The notes beneath the pieces are model-generated. The model searched no databases, had not been told where the DNA came from, and was given only the letters and a program-made list of their open reading frames with translations. From contig JAHBWW010000005.1 in assembly GCA_019636795.1 (NCBI GenBank), forward strand, positions 124,001 through 188,000: DNA of 64,000 nt. The letters are read 5' to 3'. The position numbers and the translations under genes were made by a program. Positions 1 through 8,288 of this stretch are shown here, piece by piece (position 1 is the first letter of the stretch; each line of letters begins with the position of its first letter). This DNA is from Phycisphaeraceae bacterium (GTDB taxonomy: Bacteria; Planctomycetota; Phycisphaerae; Phycisphaerales; UBA1924).

Positions 1-239
1 TCGCGGGTTGCTATGTGACGGATGGCACAGTTGAACGCGACGCGATGATCCGTGTGACGCGCAACGACATTGTCGTTGAGCACGATCGGAAACTGGAGCA
101 GCTCAAGCGGTTCAAGGACGATGCGAAGGAGGTTCGCGCCGGGATGGAGTGCGGCATGAAGATCGCGGGATACGACGACATCAAGGCTGGCGACATCATC
201 GAGTGCTACAAGAACGTTGAGGTCAAGCGCACGCTGTGA
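1..239 (+). CDS. infB: Translation initiation factor IF-2, C-terminal end (partial)
   Basis: The reading frame is open from the left edge (first full codon at base 3) to a TGA at 237-239, so only the last 79 or so residues of IF-2 are present. They carry the end of the C2 domain that binds initiator fMet-tRNA: VTRNDIVV, then a lysine-rich helix with LKRFKDDAKEV, then the near-invariant GMECGMKI and the KAGDIIECY close. The next genes are DUF503 (YlxP-like) and rbfA, the classical infB-ylxP-rbfA order, which supports the call. The downstream gene may start at a GTG overlapping this stop. Confidence 0.96.
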   Translation, partial: AGCYVTDGTVERDAMIRVTRNDIVVEHDRKLEQLKRFKDDAKEVRAGMECGMKIAGYDDIKAGDIIECYKNVEVKRTL

Positions 240-718
240 ATCGGGCACACTCCGAGGCAAGAGTTTTGGACGTACTCCCTTTGGCGTCGTGTGAGTGCGA
301 TGAGTTGGAATGGACGGAGGGAACTGCGCTGATCGTCGGCATTCTTCAGTTTGAGTTGATGATCCATGACGCCCAATCGCTCAAGGACAAGCGGCGGGTG
401 GTGCGGTCGGTGAAGGATCGCCTGCATCGGGAGCATCAGGTGAGTGTGGCGGAAGTTGATGCGCAGGAGCGGGCAGATCTGGCAGTGCTTGGGCTGGCGA
501 TGGTTGGTGGAGACGGGCGGTACATCGGTCAGACGCTTGATCGAATCACCGAGAAGCTGCGATCGTTGCACGATGCGGAACTGGGGAACATGCGGCGGGA
601 ACTCTTGTATGGGGCTGCGGGGCCTGAGGCGTTGACTGAAGACGATGCCAATTCCTTTGAAGGGATCGAACGTGAGATGCTGCGTCGAGCCGAGCAAGAG
701 CCGGAGGGGCTGGAGTGA
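236..718 (+). CDS. DUF503 (YlxP-like) protein
   Basis: Small DUF503-family protein of the infB-ylxP-rbfA operon; its biochemical role is not established. The family core begins at LIVGILQFELMIHDAQSLKD and includes KDKRRVVRSVKDRL and the VSVAEVDAQE strand. The start is uncertain. A GTG at 236 overlaps the infB stop (GTGA), like many gene joints in this window, but it would add about 31 residues (rich in Cys, Glu and Leu) that the family normally lacks. An in-frame CTG at 329 lies 7 nt after a perfect GGAGGG and would give a family-sized protein of 129 residues. The tail is slightly longer than usual. The stop overlaps the rbfA start. Confidence 0.88.
   Translation: MNRAHSEARVLDVLPLASCECDELEWTEGTALIVGILQFELMIHDAQSLKDKRRVVRSVKDRLHREHQVSVAEVDAQERADLAVLGLAMVGGDGRYIGQTLDRITEKLRSLHDAELGNMRRELLYGAAGPEALTEDDANSFEGIEREMLRRAEQEPEGLE
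316..321 (+). promoter_or_regulatory. Internal Shine-Dalgarno (GGAGGG) inside the DUF503 ORF
   Basis: GGAGGG sits 7 nt before a CTG codon at 329, exactly where DUF503 homology begins. The GTG at 236 has no comparable purine stretch at proper distance. This suggests initiation at the rare CTG codon; the alternative is that the site is fortuitous. Confidence 0.45.
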
Positions 719-1131
719 AACGTCGAACGCTTCAGATTGGATCAGAACTCGAGAAGGCAATCAATGAAGTGCTGGCTCGCGGACTTGCGGACCCGCGTGC
801 CAAGGGCCTGATCACTGTGACAGCAGTTGAGGTTGTCGAGGATCTCTCGGCTGCGCGAGTGATGGTTTCGATTCATCCCGAAGAGCACGAGAAGTTGACG
901 ATGCATGCGTTGGTCTCGGCGAGTGGATACTTGCGGCGCGAGGTGATGAAACGTGTGCACTTGCGGTTGATGCCGGTACTGATTTTCAAACTGGACACCG
1001 GGCTGAAGAATCAGGCCAAGGTGTTTGAGTTGCTTGGAAAGATCGCGGAGGAGCGTGCGGCGCTCGAAGAAAAAGGCCCGGCGACGGAGCAGAGTGAGGA
1101 TCAGTCGGGTGAATCGGGAGCCGGCATGTGA
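715..1131 (+). CDS. rbfA: Ribosome-binding factor A
   Basis: RbfA is a KH-fold protein that binds the immature 30S subunit and helps 16S rRNA 5' end maturation. The 138-residue product shows the family pattern: RRTLQIGSELEKAINEVLAR, then LADPRAKGLITVTAVEV (the usual D-PR...-VTV-V strand), SAARVMVSI, and a C-terminal LRLMPVLIFKLDTGLKNQ, equivalent to the usual R-P-L-F-D. The last 20 residues are acidic and Gln/Glu-rich, as in many homologues. The GTG start overlaps the upstream stop (GTGA) and is preceded by GGAGG at 7 nt, so translation is probably coupled to DUF503. Confidence 0.95.
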   Translation: MKRRTLQIGSELEKAINEVLARGLADPRAKGLITVTAVEVVEDLSAARVMVSIHPEEHEKLTMHALVSASGYLRREVMKRVHLRLMPVLIFKLDTGLKNQAKVFELLGKIAEERAALEEKGPATEQSEDQSGESGAGM

Positions 1132-1802
1132 TGGACAAGGATGGCACCGACCGCATTCGCGAGATTCTTGAACGATTGGTTGTGGAAACCGATCGTTGCA
1201 GAGATTCTGACTGTGCTCTGGGCGAAGTGCGCTCGGAGTGTCGGTTTGTCAATCAGGTGGTGTATTCTTTCATCCTGTGGGAGAGCACGGCAATGCGCGC
1301 CGAGCGTGCGATCGTCGCGATCGATGAATCGCTGGCGGATGTCAATGAGTTGCGGGTGTGTCTTCCTTCGGACTTGATAGGGATTATCGGTTCGCGTTAC
1401 CCCAGGGCGGAAGAGCGTTCGAGGCGTTTGCGTGCGTGCCTTGGGGCAGTCTATGAGCGTGAGCACGCGATGGACCTGAGTTTTCTGGAACAGCAGACCA
1501 AGCGTGATGCGCGAGCGTATCTGGACGGGATGGAGGGCATGGTGCCGTTTGTTGCATCGCGTGTGATGCTGCTCGAACTGGGCGGGCATGCATTTCCGAT
1601 GGATGGGCGTCTTTGTGCGCATGCGCGTGCATTGCTCGAACTGGAAGAGAAGCCCGACGCGATGGCGCTCCTGCTTGAGCGGGCGTTTTATGCGGGGGAA
1701 ATTCCGCCGATTTATCGGTGCCTCGAGAGGCTGATGAACGCTGAGACTGGCGCGGCGCGAGAGTCAAACGAGACTCGTGAGACGGAAAAAGGCTTGTCGT
1801 GA
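1128..1802 (+). CDS. HhH-GPD/endonuclease III-like protein, probably degenerate
   Basis: A 224-residue protein coupled to rbfA (GTG at 1128 overlaps the rbfA TGA; an ATG follows at 1131; GGAG 7 nt upstream). The segment at about residues 128-165 reads like a helix-hairpin-helix glycosylase core: YLDGMEGMVPFVASRVMLLE followed by HAFPMDGRLCAHARAL. The Asp of MDGRL sits where Nth-type enzymes have the catalytic Asp of VDTH. The Lys of the LPGVGRKTA hairpin is replaced, and no C-terminal four-Cys iron-sulphur motif is seen. It may be a diverged base-excision enzyme or a structural relative. The position in a ribosome-maturation operon gives no clear clue. Confidence 0.6.
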   Translation: MMDKDGTDRIREILERLVVETDRCRDSDCALGEVRSECRFVNQVVYSFILWESTAMRAERAIVAIDESLADVNELRVCLPSDLIGIIGSRYPRAEERSRRLRACLGAVYEREHAMDLSFLEQQTKRDARAYLDGMEGMVPFVASRVMLLELGGHAFPMDGRLCAHARALLELEEKPDAMALLLERAFYAGEIPPIYRCLERLMNAETGAARESNETRETEKGLS

Positions 1803-4800
1803 GGCGGGCAACGCATACAACTCGATCGGGGTTCTGGTCTACGTCGATGTGGTCGATCGGTTGCGTGATTCTGGTGGTGCTGGGGCTCACAGCGTGTGCT
1901 TCGAACCAGCATGACAACTCACGCCCGGACAGCGCGTTATCGCGAGGTGCTGGGCAGGACATCGAATCGAGTGCGGAACTGATAGAAGCGTTGAAAGCGC
2001 GTGCTGACGAGCAGGAAGTAACTGCCAAGCCGGTTCAGAACACGGGTGTGCAGCGGCCTTGGATGCCACGGGATGTCCGAAGCGATGGTGCGGCTGAAGC
2101 GTCTGCGACTCTGGACCTTGCGGAGATATTGAGCGACATACGAAACCGGCCATTGTTTGCGGGCGATATGGCGCGAGCGGCAGTCGATGAATCAAGTCAG
2201 GATCAGGCGCTTCGGCTGTATGTGCAAGCGCGCGTGCGCAGTGGCGAAGGAGACGGCTCTGGTGCGCTGTCACTGCTGGAACGTGCGGCAAGGCTCGATC
2301 CGAGTTCGGCACAGATCTGGAGCGAACTGGGGCAGGCGCAGATCAGACAGGGGCTTCGGAGTTCTGGCGTGTCGTCGCTTCGGCAGGCGGCGGCCAACGG
2401 AGCGGATGATCTTCGTATCTGGGCGCTTGTGGGCATGGATGCAGCACGGCGGCGCAACATTGAGGAAGCAACGCGATGGCTTGCCGAGGCCCATGCCAGG
2501 ATCGACAATCAGACGGACCCATACGCAGTCGCGTGGATCAGTGTGTCGCTGGGCGAGTTGTTGCTGGAGCAAGGCTCCCTGCGAGCGGGGATCGATCTGA
2601 TTGAGCCGGTGCTGCGCCGAGATCAGGAAACGCATATCGCTTCACCGTTTGCGAGCGAGTATGCGGTGCTCGTGCGGCGTCATCCATTGCTTTGGATGTC
2701 GGTCGCGGATGCACAAAGCGAACTTGCGGACTGGGCAGGGGCGGCGGCAGGATACGAGCGGGCGGCTGCGTATGAGGGAATGCCTCGAGATGAGCTTGAA
2801 CGTCGTCGCATGTACTGTCTGTACCGACTTGGTCGTACGGCGGAGGCGTCATTGATTGCCATCGCAGCATTGTCATCGGGTGCCGGGCATGCGGAGGCTT
2901 CGGATCTGGAGTTTCTGTCGGCGCTGGGGCAGCATGAACCGTTGTTGCATCGAACAATCAACGCGCTGGCGTCGAGCGGCCCGGGGGGTCTGCCAAGTCA
3001 GCGAACAGCAATGCTCTTTGCACAGATTGCAACGCTATCGAACTCGTCGTGGAAGCATCGCGTGGCGTTGGTGCCATCGGACTTGAGGCTGAGCCCGCAG
3101 TTGATTCTTGCGCTGACGACCTCGTCACAAGTAGACACTGAGCGTTGGGAAATTGCAGTTCGGCTGGCGGCTCTGCAGCCAGAAGATGTGGAGTTGATTG
3201 CGGACGCGCTGTGTGCTGTGCCGGTGATCTCGACGGCGGAACTAAAGCGGCTGAGCAGCCGAAGCCCGACAGATCTGCTTTCGCTTGCGGTGCAGGTGCG
3301 ATTGGGTGTGGCGAACCGAAAGGCGGATCTGGAGGCATTGGCTGCGTTGTCACCCATGCATCGTGTGCTGGCGTTGCGCATTGGGAGCCAGAGCGGGCGG
3401 TGGGAAGATGTGCAGGCTCTTTTTGAAGGCAAGTCGGATGGAACGGCGATGCTGCGGGCTCGGGCGCTTGCGGCTGCGTGGCGGTTGGGCGAGGCTGTGG
3501 AGATATTGAGTGCTGATGACGCAGCGGTGGTGACTAGCGTCAATGATGGTTTGTGGGCGATGGACGTTGTTGCCGATGCCGGTGCGGTTGATGCTCAGGA
3601 TGCACTCGTTCGGCGGCTGATCGAGATAGATCCACGCGATGAGCGCTCGATTGTGCGAGCCGTCGAGATGGTGTTGGGTGCAAGCGCAGGAGCGAAGTCA
3701 GAGTCGCTTCGCGTGCTCCTGCTCGAACAGGATCTGGTGCGCGACTCAGTGCGTGCGCGAGTTCGTGAGCAACTGGCGATGATCGAGCGGGCACGATTCG
3801 GTGCTGAATCGATACGATTGCTCCAGAGGCTGATCGATCTGGAGATGATCCCGCACGATGAGCAGTATTCGTCGTGCTTTGCCTACTGGGCGACGCTGGA
3901 TGATGCGTCTGGCCCGGCGGCGCTGGAGGAAGCGGAATCATGGCTTCGGTCACGCATTGATCGCGACAGGCCTGAAGAGGCGGCATCGTTGGCTCTCGCT
4001 CGCCTGCTCGTGCTGATGAGGCGTGGTGAGGAGGGGCTTACGCTGCTCGATGATCCGGCGCTTGCGTCGACGCCGAGGGTGGAAAGGACGCGTGAGTTTG
4101 TGCTTCGCTCGCTTGGGCGTGGCGAGGAGGCGATGGATCGGGCGATCGCACGACTGGGGACCGAGCCGCGGTCGGTTGAGGAGCTGCTTGAACTTCTGGC
4201 ACTTCAGTTCGATCGCGGCGAGAGTCTTGATGATGTGCTTGAAGAATTGGCGAAGGTGCCGCCGTGGGTGCAGGTGCGGAGCTCGGTACGTGAAGCGATG
4301 TTGGTTGTGGCTGGGCGTCTGTCTGGTGAAGTTCTGAACGCGCAGACCGACACAGCGCGGCATGAACGCGCTGGCCAGTTCGTGACATTGATCGAGTTCG
4401 TCTCGGGTCGCCATGCGCTTGCGATGCCGGAGCCGATGCACCGGTTTCGACTTGCGTGCCTCTCGATGCTGCCCAACGTTACTCTTGACTCCATTCTCAG
4501 TGCGGCCGACTCGTTCGCCAATGAGCATGGTCAAGTGAGCGAGGCGGCGTTCGCCGAAACGTTCGGCGCGCTGCTTCAGACGCAACGGACACAGGAATCG
4601 CTGATCTTTGCGGCCCACGCGACGACGAATGCGAATGAGTTTCTCGCGGATCGCTGGCGTCAGATGCTGTTGCCTCTGGCAACGCTTGGCACGATCGCGA
4701 CTGTGGATCGGGTTCTTGTGAGGCTTGCAGAGACGGGGCAGATCGCTGCAGCGGTCGATGCGACGCGGACGGACGATCATCCGGGAGATATCGGCCCCAC

Positions 4801-5398
4801 GGATGACCGTGCGGAGATCGCGTATGTGCTGGCCAGCATCGCAGCGTCGAGGCAGCGTGAGGCGGCGGCGGCGCTGCTGTATCAGAAGGCGCTTGAGTTT
4901 CAAGCCGATCATCCGTGGGTGTGCAATGACTACGCATATTTTCTGATCGAGCGCGATCAGGAATTGTCGGAGGCCGAGCGGCTCGTTCAGATCGCGTATG
5001 CGAAACTGACGACGAATGGCAATGTGCTCGATACGTTTGGGTGGCTGCGCTACAGGCAGGGACGGTTTGCGGATGGAGAGTATGGCTTGGGGGCGGTGTC
5101 GCTGCTTGCCCGAGCCGCGCTGACGACTGAGGGCGTGTCGAATCCGACGATCCAGAATCATCTGGGCGATGCGCGGTGGCGTGACGGGGATGCTGCGGGC
5201 GCAAGCGAAGCGTGGGTTCGAGCTGAGGTGCTGTATCTGGCACGGCAGCGGACGTATCAGACCACCGAGCAGCGCCGTCTGCCGGAGTATTCGAGGTTGG
5301 AAGTAGCTTTGCGGAATGTACGGGAGAAATTGCGGGCTGTGGAAGCCGGTGGTCGGCCTCCGGTGGCGCCGATCGTTGAAACAGGCGGGCAACAATAG
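1799..5398 (+). CDS. Large TPR-repeat lipoprotein
   Basis: A 1199-residue protein with a basic N-terminus, a hydrophobic stretch (about residues 17-32) and the lipobox GLTAC with lipidation Cys33, so it is probably anchored in a membrane facing the periplasm. After a low-complexity linker, the rest is alpha-helical with tetratricopeptide-like pairs. Clear examples are at about residues 145-185 (ALSLLERAARLDPSSAQIWS) and at 1020-1115, where LYQKALEFQADHPWVCNDYA is followed by a second unit. No enzyme domain is visible. TPR solenoids bind other proteins; the partner is unknown. The GTG start overlaps the previous stop (GTGA), making it the last gene of the infB operon. Confidence 0.85.
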   Translation: MRRATHTTRSGFWSTSMWSIGCVILVVLGLTACASNQHDNSRPDSALSRGAGQDIESSAELIEALKARADEQEVTAKPVQNTGVQRPWMPRDVRSDGAAEASATLDLAEILSDIRNRPLFAGDMARAAVDESSQDQALRLYVQARVRSGEGDGSGALSLLERAARLDPSSAQIWSELGQAQIRQGLRSSGVSSLRQAAANGADDLRIWALVGMDAARRRNIEEATRWLAEAHARIDNQTDPYAVAWISVSLGELLLEQGSLRAGIDLIEPVLRRDQETHIASPFASEYAVLVRRHPLLWMSVADAQSELADWAGAAAGYERAAAYEGMPRDELERRRMYCLYRLGRTAEASLIAIAALSSGAGHAEASDLEFLSALGQHEPLLHRTINALASSGPGGLPSQRTAMLFAQIATLSNSSWKHRVALVPSDLRLSPQLILALTTSSQVDTERWEIAVRLAALQPEDVELIADALCAVPVISTAELKRLSSRSPTDLLSLAVQVRLGVANRKADLEALAALSPMHRVLALRIGSQSGRWEDVQALFEGKSDGTAMLRARALAAAWRLGEAVEILSADDAAVVTSVNDGLWAMDVVADAGAVDAQDALVRRLIEIDPRDERSIVRAVEMVLGASAGAKSESLRVLLLEQDLVRDSVRARVREQLAMIERARFGAESIRLLQRLIDLEMIPHDEQYSSCFAYWATLDDASGPAALEEAESWLRSRIDRDRPEEAASLALARLLVLMRRGEEGLTLLDDPALASTPRVERTREFVLRSLGRGEEAMDRAIARLGTEPRSVEELLELLALQFDRGESLDDVLEELAKVPPWVQVRSSVREAMLVVAGRLSGEVLNAQTDTARHERAGQFVTLIEFVSGRHALAMPEPMHRFRLACLSMLPNVTLDSILSAADSFANEHGQVSEAAFAETFGALLQTQRTQESLIFAAHATTNANEFLADRWRQMLLPLATLGTIATVDRVLVRLAETGQIAAAVDATRTDDHPGDIGPTDDRAEIAYVLASIAASRQREAAAALLYQKALEFQADHPWVCNDYAYFLIERDQELSEAERLVQIAYAKLTTNGNVLDTFGWLRYRQGRFADGEYGLGAVSLLARAALTTEGVSNPTIQNHLGDARWRDGDAAGASEAWVRAEVLYLARQRTYQTTEQRRLPEYSRLEVALRNVREKLRAVEAGGRPPVAPIVETGGQQ

Positions 5399-5477
5399 AG
5401 GCGGGCGCACGTCGAGCGGGAAACAATCAGAAACCATTCCAGAGATCATTCTGGGCAGTCTAGCAAAGAGGACGAGC

Positions 5478-6227
5478 ATGGCCGGTCACAGCAAATGGGC
5501 GAATATCAGGCACCGCAAGGAGCGCCAGGATAAGAAGAAGGGCAAGGTGTGGTCGAAGTGTTCGAAGGCGATCATGGCTGCAGCTCGCGCCGGCGGGGGA
5601 GATCCGGACACGAACCTTTCGCTGCGATATGCAATCGACGAAGCCAAGTACGCCAACATGCCCAAGGACACGATCCAGCGGGCGATTGACAAGGGGGCGG
5701 GTGCAACTGGCGGCGAAGATTGGGCCGAAGTGAGTTATGAAGGCTACGGCCCGGGCGGGATCGCGGTGATCATCGACGCGCTGACGGACAATCGCAATCG
5801 CACGGTGACGGATCTGCGGACGATCTTCAAGAAGGTGGGATGCTCGCTCGCGACGACGGGCGCGGTGTCGTTTCAGTTTCAGACAAAGGGACAGATCGTG
5901 CTCGATGGCGAGTATGAGGAAGAGAAGGTCATGGAGTGTGCGCTCGAGGCCGGTGCTTCGGATGTCGAAGCGCCCGAGGCCGGTGGGGCGTGGACGATTC
6001 TGACTGATCCGACTGATTTTCAAAGTGTCAAGGAAGCGGTCGAGGGCGCGGGCATGAAGATTCTCGAAGCACGCATTGCCAAGATTCCGAAGGAGAGCCA
6101 GGAGATTCGAGGCGAGGACGCGCGAAAACTGCTGGCGTTTCTCGAAGCGCTCGAGGACAACGACGACGTGCAGAACGTGTACTCGAATGCGGACATCCCG
6201 GCGGATGAACTCGAGAAGATGGGGTGA
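5478..6227 (+). CDS. yebC: YebC/PmpR-family protein
   Basis: A 249-residue member of the YebC family. Members act as DNA-binding regulators or, as shown for some, as factors that help ribosomes through difficult peptide motifs. The start MAGHSKWANIRHRKERQDKK is the family hallmark. Other conserved blocks are IDEAKYANMPKDTIQRAIDK, YEGYGPGGIAVIIDALTDN and the C-terminal LEALEDNDDVQNVYSNADI. The ATG at 5478 is chosen because family homology begins exactly there and an AGAGGA lies just upstream; an upstream in-frame extension is ignored. The stop overlaps the next start (GTGA). Confidence 0.96.
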   Translation: MAGHSKWANIRHRKERQDKKKGKVWSKCSKAIMAAARAGGGDPDTNLSLRYAIDEAKYANMPKDTIQRAIDKGAGATGGEDWAEVSYEGYGPGGIAVIIDALTDNRNRTVTDLRTIFKKVGCSLATTGAVSFQFQTKGQIVLDGEYEEEKVMECALEAGASDVEAPEAGGAWTILTDPTDFQSVKEAVEGAGMKILEARIAKIPKESQEIRGEDARKLLAFLEALEDNDDVQNVYSNADIPADELEKMG

Positions 6228-6778
6228 GTGTGCCGGTTGTTGCGGGTGCGAAGTTGATGCCATGGATCGGGCGGGCAAGTTTCGACCGTTCGGGCAGATA
6301 CCGGTATGCGCTTCAGCGGCAATGGGCCGCGGGGGGGCGTCGCGTGTGCTTCTGCATGCTCAACCCGAGTACTGCTGACGCATCGAAGAACGATCCGACC
6401 GTGCGGCGCTGTATCGGATACGCCCAGCGGTGGGGGTTTGATGCGCTGGAGGTTGTGAATATCTTTGCGCTGCGTTCGACGGATCCGCGCGGGCTTTATG
6501 AGGCTGCGGATCCGATCGGGCCTCGCAATGACGCGGCGATTGTGCGGGCTGCCGAGCGTGCGCAGTTGCTAGTGCTGGCTTGGGGTGGACATGGGGAACT
6601 TGGGGGACGGGGGAGGGAGGTCGTGAGGCTTGTATCGAAGACGAAGTCCGCGATGTGTCTGGGTGTGACGCAGTCGGGTGAGCCGCGACATCCGTTGTAT
6701 TTGTCGCAAAGCGAACTACCGATGGCGATCCCGAGTTTTGTGCTTGAGGCTGCCGGTGCGGCGCGGTATGCTGGGTGA
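6224..6778 (+). CDS. DUF1643 domain protein
   Basis: A 184-residue DUF1643 protein of unknown function. Family marks are the N-terminal RYRYALQRQW, the central CFCMLNPSTADASKNDPTVR (the most conserved block), IGYAQRWGFDALEVVNIFAL, RNDAAIV and LAWGGHGE. The C-terminus has a PRHPLYLS segment, also typical. The GTG start overlaps the yebC stop as GTGA, so it is probably made from the same transcript. No catalytic site is recognised; the conserved Asn, Pro and Thr of the NPSTAD block could form one. Confidence 0.85.
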   Translation: MSVPVVAGAKLMPWIGRASFDRSGRYRYALQRQWAAGGRRVCFCMLNPSTADASKNDPTVRRCIGYAQRWGFDALEVVNIFALRSTDPRGLYEAADPIGPRNDAAIVRAAERAQLLVLAWGGHGELGGRGREVVRLVSKTKSAMCLGVTQSGEPRHPLYLSQSELPMAIPSFVLEAAGAARYAG

Positions 6779-7180
6779 ATGTTCGTGCTTGGCGCAGATC
6801 CGGTGTTTCCTGTGGGAGTGGTGCTGCCGATGGCGGTGGTGGCACTTGTCGCAACGTGTCTGCATCTGATTGCCATGCAAGGTTCGGCGATGCCAGCGAG
6901 TCGGAAGCGGATTCGCACGACGTCTGGTATGCTGAGTCTGCTTTTGATTCCGTTGGCGGCGTACGGGTTTGGCATCGCGACGACTGACGATCAGCGCGTG
7001 TTCGTCATGGTGTGGCTGGCCGTGCTGGGGGTGATGGGGATCATGGTTGTCCTTGCTGGGCTTGACATGCTCAACAATGTGCGCATTCACGCAAGCGAGC
7101 AGCGGCAGATTCGGGCCAATCTCCGATCGTTGCGGGCGGAGTTGCATGAATATGTCGAACGCCATCGGGCCGGGGGCTGA
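6779..7180 (+). CDS. Small three-helix membrane protein of unknown function
   Basis: A 133-residue protein not recognised as any family. Three hydrophobic segments are predicted by eye at about residues 12-33, 48-67 and 73-95, the last holding VWLAVLGVMGIMVVLAGL. They are followed by a charged, helical C-terminus rich in Arg and Glu (about 100-133), which probably lies in the cytoplasm. The ATG at 6779 directly follows the DUF1643 stop (TGA at 6776-6778), which suggests coupling. The gene lies just upstream of lpxK, but nothing in it ties it to lipid A. Confidence 0.65.
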   Translation: MFVLGADPVFPVGVVLPMAVVALVATCLHLIAMQGSAMPASRKRIRTTSGMLSLLLIPLAAYGFGIATTDDQRVFVMVWLAVLGVMGIMVVLAGLDMLNNVRIHASEQRQIRANLRSLRAELHEYVERHRAGG

Positions 7181-7208
7181 GCGGGGGCAGACACGCTAGG
7201 GTTCTGGC

Positions 7209-8282
7209 GTGAGCGAATCTGCCGCAAGGACAGAGAATACGCAGCGACCTCCGGTCCGGGGGTTGCTCGGGCGCGCGCTGAGCAAAGTGTATGAAGTTGA
7301 ACTGAACCGCAGATCGCGCAGGTTCGATGCCGGGGTTGGAGTGCACCGGCTTGATCGACCGGTCATCAGCGTCGGGAATCTGTCGGTCGGCGGAACGGGC
7401 AAGACTCCGACGGTGACGGCTGTTTCTCGATGGCTGCTCGAGGCCGGGCATAGGCCTTGCATTGCGATGCGTGGATATCGGGCTCGCGATGGCGAGTCGG
7501 ATGAGGCGATGGAGTATCGGCAGGTGATCGCGGGTGTGCCTGTGGTGGCCAAGCCCGACCGTCGCGCCGGGTTGAACACACTTTTCGCATCGCCAGAGGG
7601 AGCGGGTGTAGATTGCGTAGTGCTCGACGACGGGTTTCAGCATCGCCGACTCGCGCGCGATCTGGATCTTGTGCTGATCGATGCGACGCGCGATCCGTTT
7701 GCCGATAGGTTGCTCCCCGCGGGATGGCTGCGCGAGCGACCCGAAGCACTGCGGCGGGCACACGCGGTTGTTGTGACGCACGCTGAGCGAGTCGGTGTGG
7801 GTGTCGTTGAGCGGATGTTCGAACGCCTCTCCCGAATCAACGCGCAGTTGACCCTGGCGAGTTCATGGCACCACTGGTCGGGCCTAAGTGTGCGCGAATT
7901 CGATGGCGCGGTCGAGCAACATCCGGTGTCGTGGCTCAACGGGCAGCGAGTGCTCGCGGTGTGTGGCATCGGCAATGGGGCGGCGTTTGTGGCGGCAGCT
8001 GAGGGAGCGGTTGGCAGCGCGCTGGCGGGTGCAATCGTGCTGCGCGATCATGCACACTATGACCGCCGCACGCTCGACCGAATTTTCCGAGCGGTCAAGC
8101 AAACACAGGCCGATGTCATTTTGACAACGCGCAAAGATGATGTCAAACTCTCGGCATGGGCTACGAGGGATGGTCTTTGCCCCGTGGCAACAGCCGAACT
8201 GGAGATTCGTTTTGATCGGGGGAAGGACGCTCTGCGCGAGCGGGTGCTCCAAGTCGTGGCGAGCGGAAGCCGAATACGATAG
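7209..8282 (+). CDS. lpxK: Tetraacyldisaccharide 4'-kinase
   Basis: LpxK phosphorylates the 4' position of the lipid A disaccharide at the inner membrane. The 357-residue protein has the family P-loop VISVGNLSVGGTGKTPTV, then RPCIAMRGYRARDGESDEA (usual RGYGR...DEP region), a VVLDDGFQHRRLARDLDLVL block with the typical DDGFQH, and a C-terminal ILTTRKDDVKL close to the usual TEKDAVK. The GTG at 7209 is the best start because homology begins soon after it. The next gene, hldE, begins 6 nt later, so the two outer-membrane genes are co-transcribed. This implies that the organism makes lipid A. Confidence 0.94.
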   Translation: MSESAARTENTQRPPVRGLLGRALSKVYEVELNRRSRRFDAGVGVHRLDRPVISVGNLSVGGTGKTPTVTAVSRWLLEAGHRPCIAMRGYRARDGESDEAMEYRQVIAGVPVVAKPDRRAGLNTLFASPEGAGVDCVVLDDGFQHRRLARDLDLVLIDATRDPFADRLLPAGWLRERPEALRRAHAVVVTHAERVGVGVVERMFERLSRINAQLTLASSWHHWSGLSVREFDGAVEQHPVSWLNGQRVLAVCGIGNGAAFVAAAEGAVGSALAGAIVLRDHAHYDRRTLDRIFRAVKQTQADVILTTRKDDVKLSAWATRDGLCPVATAELEIRFDRGKDALRERVLQVVASGSRIR

Positions 8283-8288
8283 GTCCAC

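Noticed and set aside
3950-5479. Long minus-strand ORF (509 codons) opposite the TPR lipoprotein
   Set aside because: It is antisense to a gene with clear TPR repeats; its protein is rich in Arg and His with no domain. It is a shadow caused by GC-rich codon use.
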